Shown here one piece after another: positions 63,121 to 64,000 of a stretch of DNA of 64,000 bases. The stretch spans positions 28,534-92,533 of the forward strand of contig JBGCFQ010000022.1 of assembly GCA_045106985.1 (NCBI GenBank). The letters are read 5' to 3'. Every line of letters starts with the position of its first letter. The stretch's first letter is position 1. The translations under genes and the position numbers were made by a program. The notes beneath the pieces were generated by a model. That model was not told the origin of the DNA. It did not search any database and saw nothing but the letters and a program-made list of their open reading frames with translations. This stretch comes from JAUIET01 sp045106985 (GTDB lineage Bacteria; Pseudomonadota; Gammaproteobacteria; Pseudomonadales; JAUIET01).

Positions 63121-64000
63121 TTGTTCACAGGTTCTAGAAATATACTCGTTTACTTGTTCGCCTCGGTGCTTTTAGCGGCGTGCACGCAGCGTTGCTCCAC
63201 CAACTCTACTGAGCAAACGTGGGCTGAGCGTTACGCCTCCATGGATATTCCAGACGCAGCGCCCCTAACGCCTGCGCAGGCCTTACAGAGTTTTCGCATG
63301 GCACCGGGCATGAGCATAGAGCTAGTGGCCAGCGAGCCCTTAATAGGCGACCCCGTGGCCATAGAGTGGGACGAGTTTGGCCGCCTTTACGTGGTGGAGA
63401 TGCGCGGTTTTATGCGCGACAGCCATGGTGTTGATGAAACAAAACCCTATGGCCAAGTGGTGCGTCTTAGCGACCGCGACGGTGACGGGCAAATGGACAG
63501 CAGCGAGGTGTTTTTAGAAGGCCTGGTAAACCCGCGCGCGCTGGCCATCGTGAACGAGGGCGTGATTATTGGTGAGCCGCCAAACCTGTGGCTGTGCCCA
63601 CTAAAAGACCCAGACGATGTGTGCAACCAAAAACAACGCCTTGGCGACTACGGCAATGGCAACCCAGACGACGTAGAGCACGATGAAAACAGGCTGTTGC
63701 CGGCAATGAACGGCTGGCTATACAACGCCAAAAGCGACCGCAAGCTGCGGTTTGAAGACGACAGTTTTAAGGTTAAGCCCACAGCCTTTAGGGGCCAGTG
63801 GGGCTTAAGCGAAGACGAGCAAGGCCGGTTGTATTCCAACAATAACTCTACATTAGTGTACGCCGACTTATTTCCGGCTGAGTATTACCAGCGCTTTCGC
63901 TACGCCGCTCTTGGGCCCGATGCCACTGCAGGCCTTGGTGAACGGTTAATAGAAGACCAAACTGTGCACACTGTTCGAGTAAACCCGGGTGTTAACAGAG
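63121..64000 (+). CDS. Secreted lipoprotein, PVC-type membrane-bound dehydrogenase-like, N-terminal part
   Basis: The frame is open to the window end, so the gene is cut. I start at TTG 63121; an in-frame stop at 63076 bounds it and no ATG lies near. A lipoprotein signal follows: ILVYLFASVLLAAC with Cys near residue 22. Next come PAQALQSFRMAPGMSIELVASEPLIGDPVAIEWDEFGRLYVVEMRGF and VRLSDRDGDGQMDSSEVF, typical of the DUF7133/PVC-type dehydrogenase domain, which forms a beta-propeller. The DRDGDGQMD stretch looks like a calcium-binding loop. These proteins often end in a cytochrome c or ThuA domain, beyond the window. Confidence 0.75.
   Translation, partial: MFTGSRNILVYLFASVLLAACTQRCSTNSTEQTWAERYASMDIPDAAPLTPAQALQSFRMAPGMSIELVASEPLIGDPVAIEWDEFGRLYVVEMRGFMRDSHGVDETKPYGQVVRLSDRDGDGQMDSSEVFLEGLVNPRALAIVNEGVIIGEPPNLWLCPLKDPDDVCNQKQRLGDYGNGNPDDVEHDENRLLPAMNGWLYNAKSDRKLRFEDDSFKVKPTAFRGQWGLSEDEQGRLYSNNNSTLVYADLFPAEYYQRFRYAALGPDATAGLGERLIEDQTVHTVRVNPGVNR

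Overview
The window looks like chromosome from a marine-type gammaproteobacterium. I infer this from the family mix (hemB of the Mg type next to tRNA-Ser, maf, purU, yehS, ppnP, band-7/NfeD, MATE, cytochrome b561), strong Shine-Dalgarno sites and moderate base composition judged by eye. The species cannot be named from sequence alone. Gene density is high, operons are short and strands alternate often. Many genes belong to catabolic or accessory families: steroid/lipid oxidation, amidases, amidohydrolases, VOC proteins, SnoaL-like proteins and short-chain dehydrogenases.

Layout. 1-16.8 kb: end of a serine carboxypeptidase, a Tat-exported amidase, a secreted PHP-domain metallohydrolase, DoxX, VOC, purU, small membrane proteins, maf, a DUF1295 membrane protein, DUF1254, an orphan pseudopilin that looks leaderless, MATE, and a lipoprotein esterase. 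16.8-29.5 kb: a steroid/lipid-catabolism neighbourhood. It has kshA-like Rieske oxygenase, kstD-like 3-oxosteroid 1-dehydrogenase, 3-hydroxyacyl-CoA dehydrogenase, cytochrome P450, and divergent from the P450 an old-yellow-enzyme/acyl-CoA-ligase/SDR operon. Remnants of another acyl-CoA ligase and of a TetR regulator lie inside it. 29.6-31.1 kb: a HisA-like barrel fused to a CmoM-like methyltransferase, the most unusual gene here. 31.6-36.2 kb: band-7/NfeD pair, FkbM methyltransferase, EAL-HDOD signalling protein, SDR. 36.5-48.1 kb: a second Rieske oxygenase with an NTF2-fold partner, FAD-linked oxidase, TesB thioesterase, YtcJ-like amidohydrolase, double VOC protein, M20 peptidase, cytochrome b561, TauD-like dioxygenase and a truncated hmp. 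48.1-57.7 kb: GNAT, second amidase, ppnP, BON lipoprotein, HD-domain oxygenase-like protein, MFS transporter and nitroreductase. 57.8-59.5 kb: a REP-associated tyrosine transposase (RAYT) bracketed by inverted copies of a GTGCCTGTCCC motif, then duplicated tRNA-Ser-flank sequences, a terminator and tRNA-Ser(GGA). 59.5-64 kb: hemB, an NhaP-type antiporter, a PPOX-fold protein, and the start of a large secreted lipoprotein that runs off the end.

How genes may work together (inference). KstD and KshA together open ring B of 3-ketosteroids. The P450, acyl-CoA ligase, SDR, hydroxyacyl-CoA dehydrogenase and TesB thioesterase fit side-chain or fatty-acid-type oxidation. The OYE reductase and second Rieske system would handle other unsaturated or ring substrates. 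Three gene remnants, dispersed RAYT motifs and local duplications at gene ends show an actively rearranging accessory region. I saw no CRISPR array, rRNA, prophage module or integrase.
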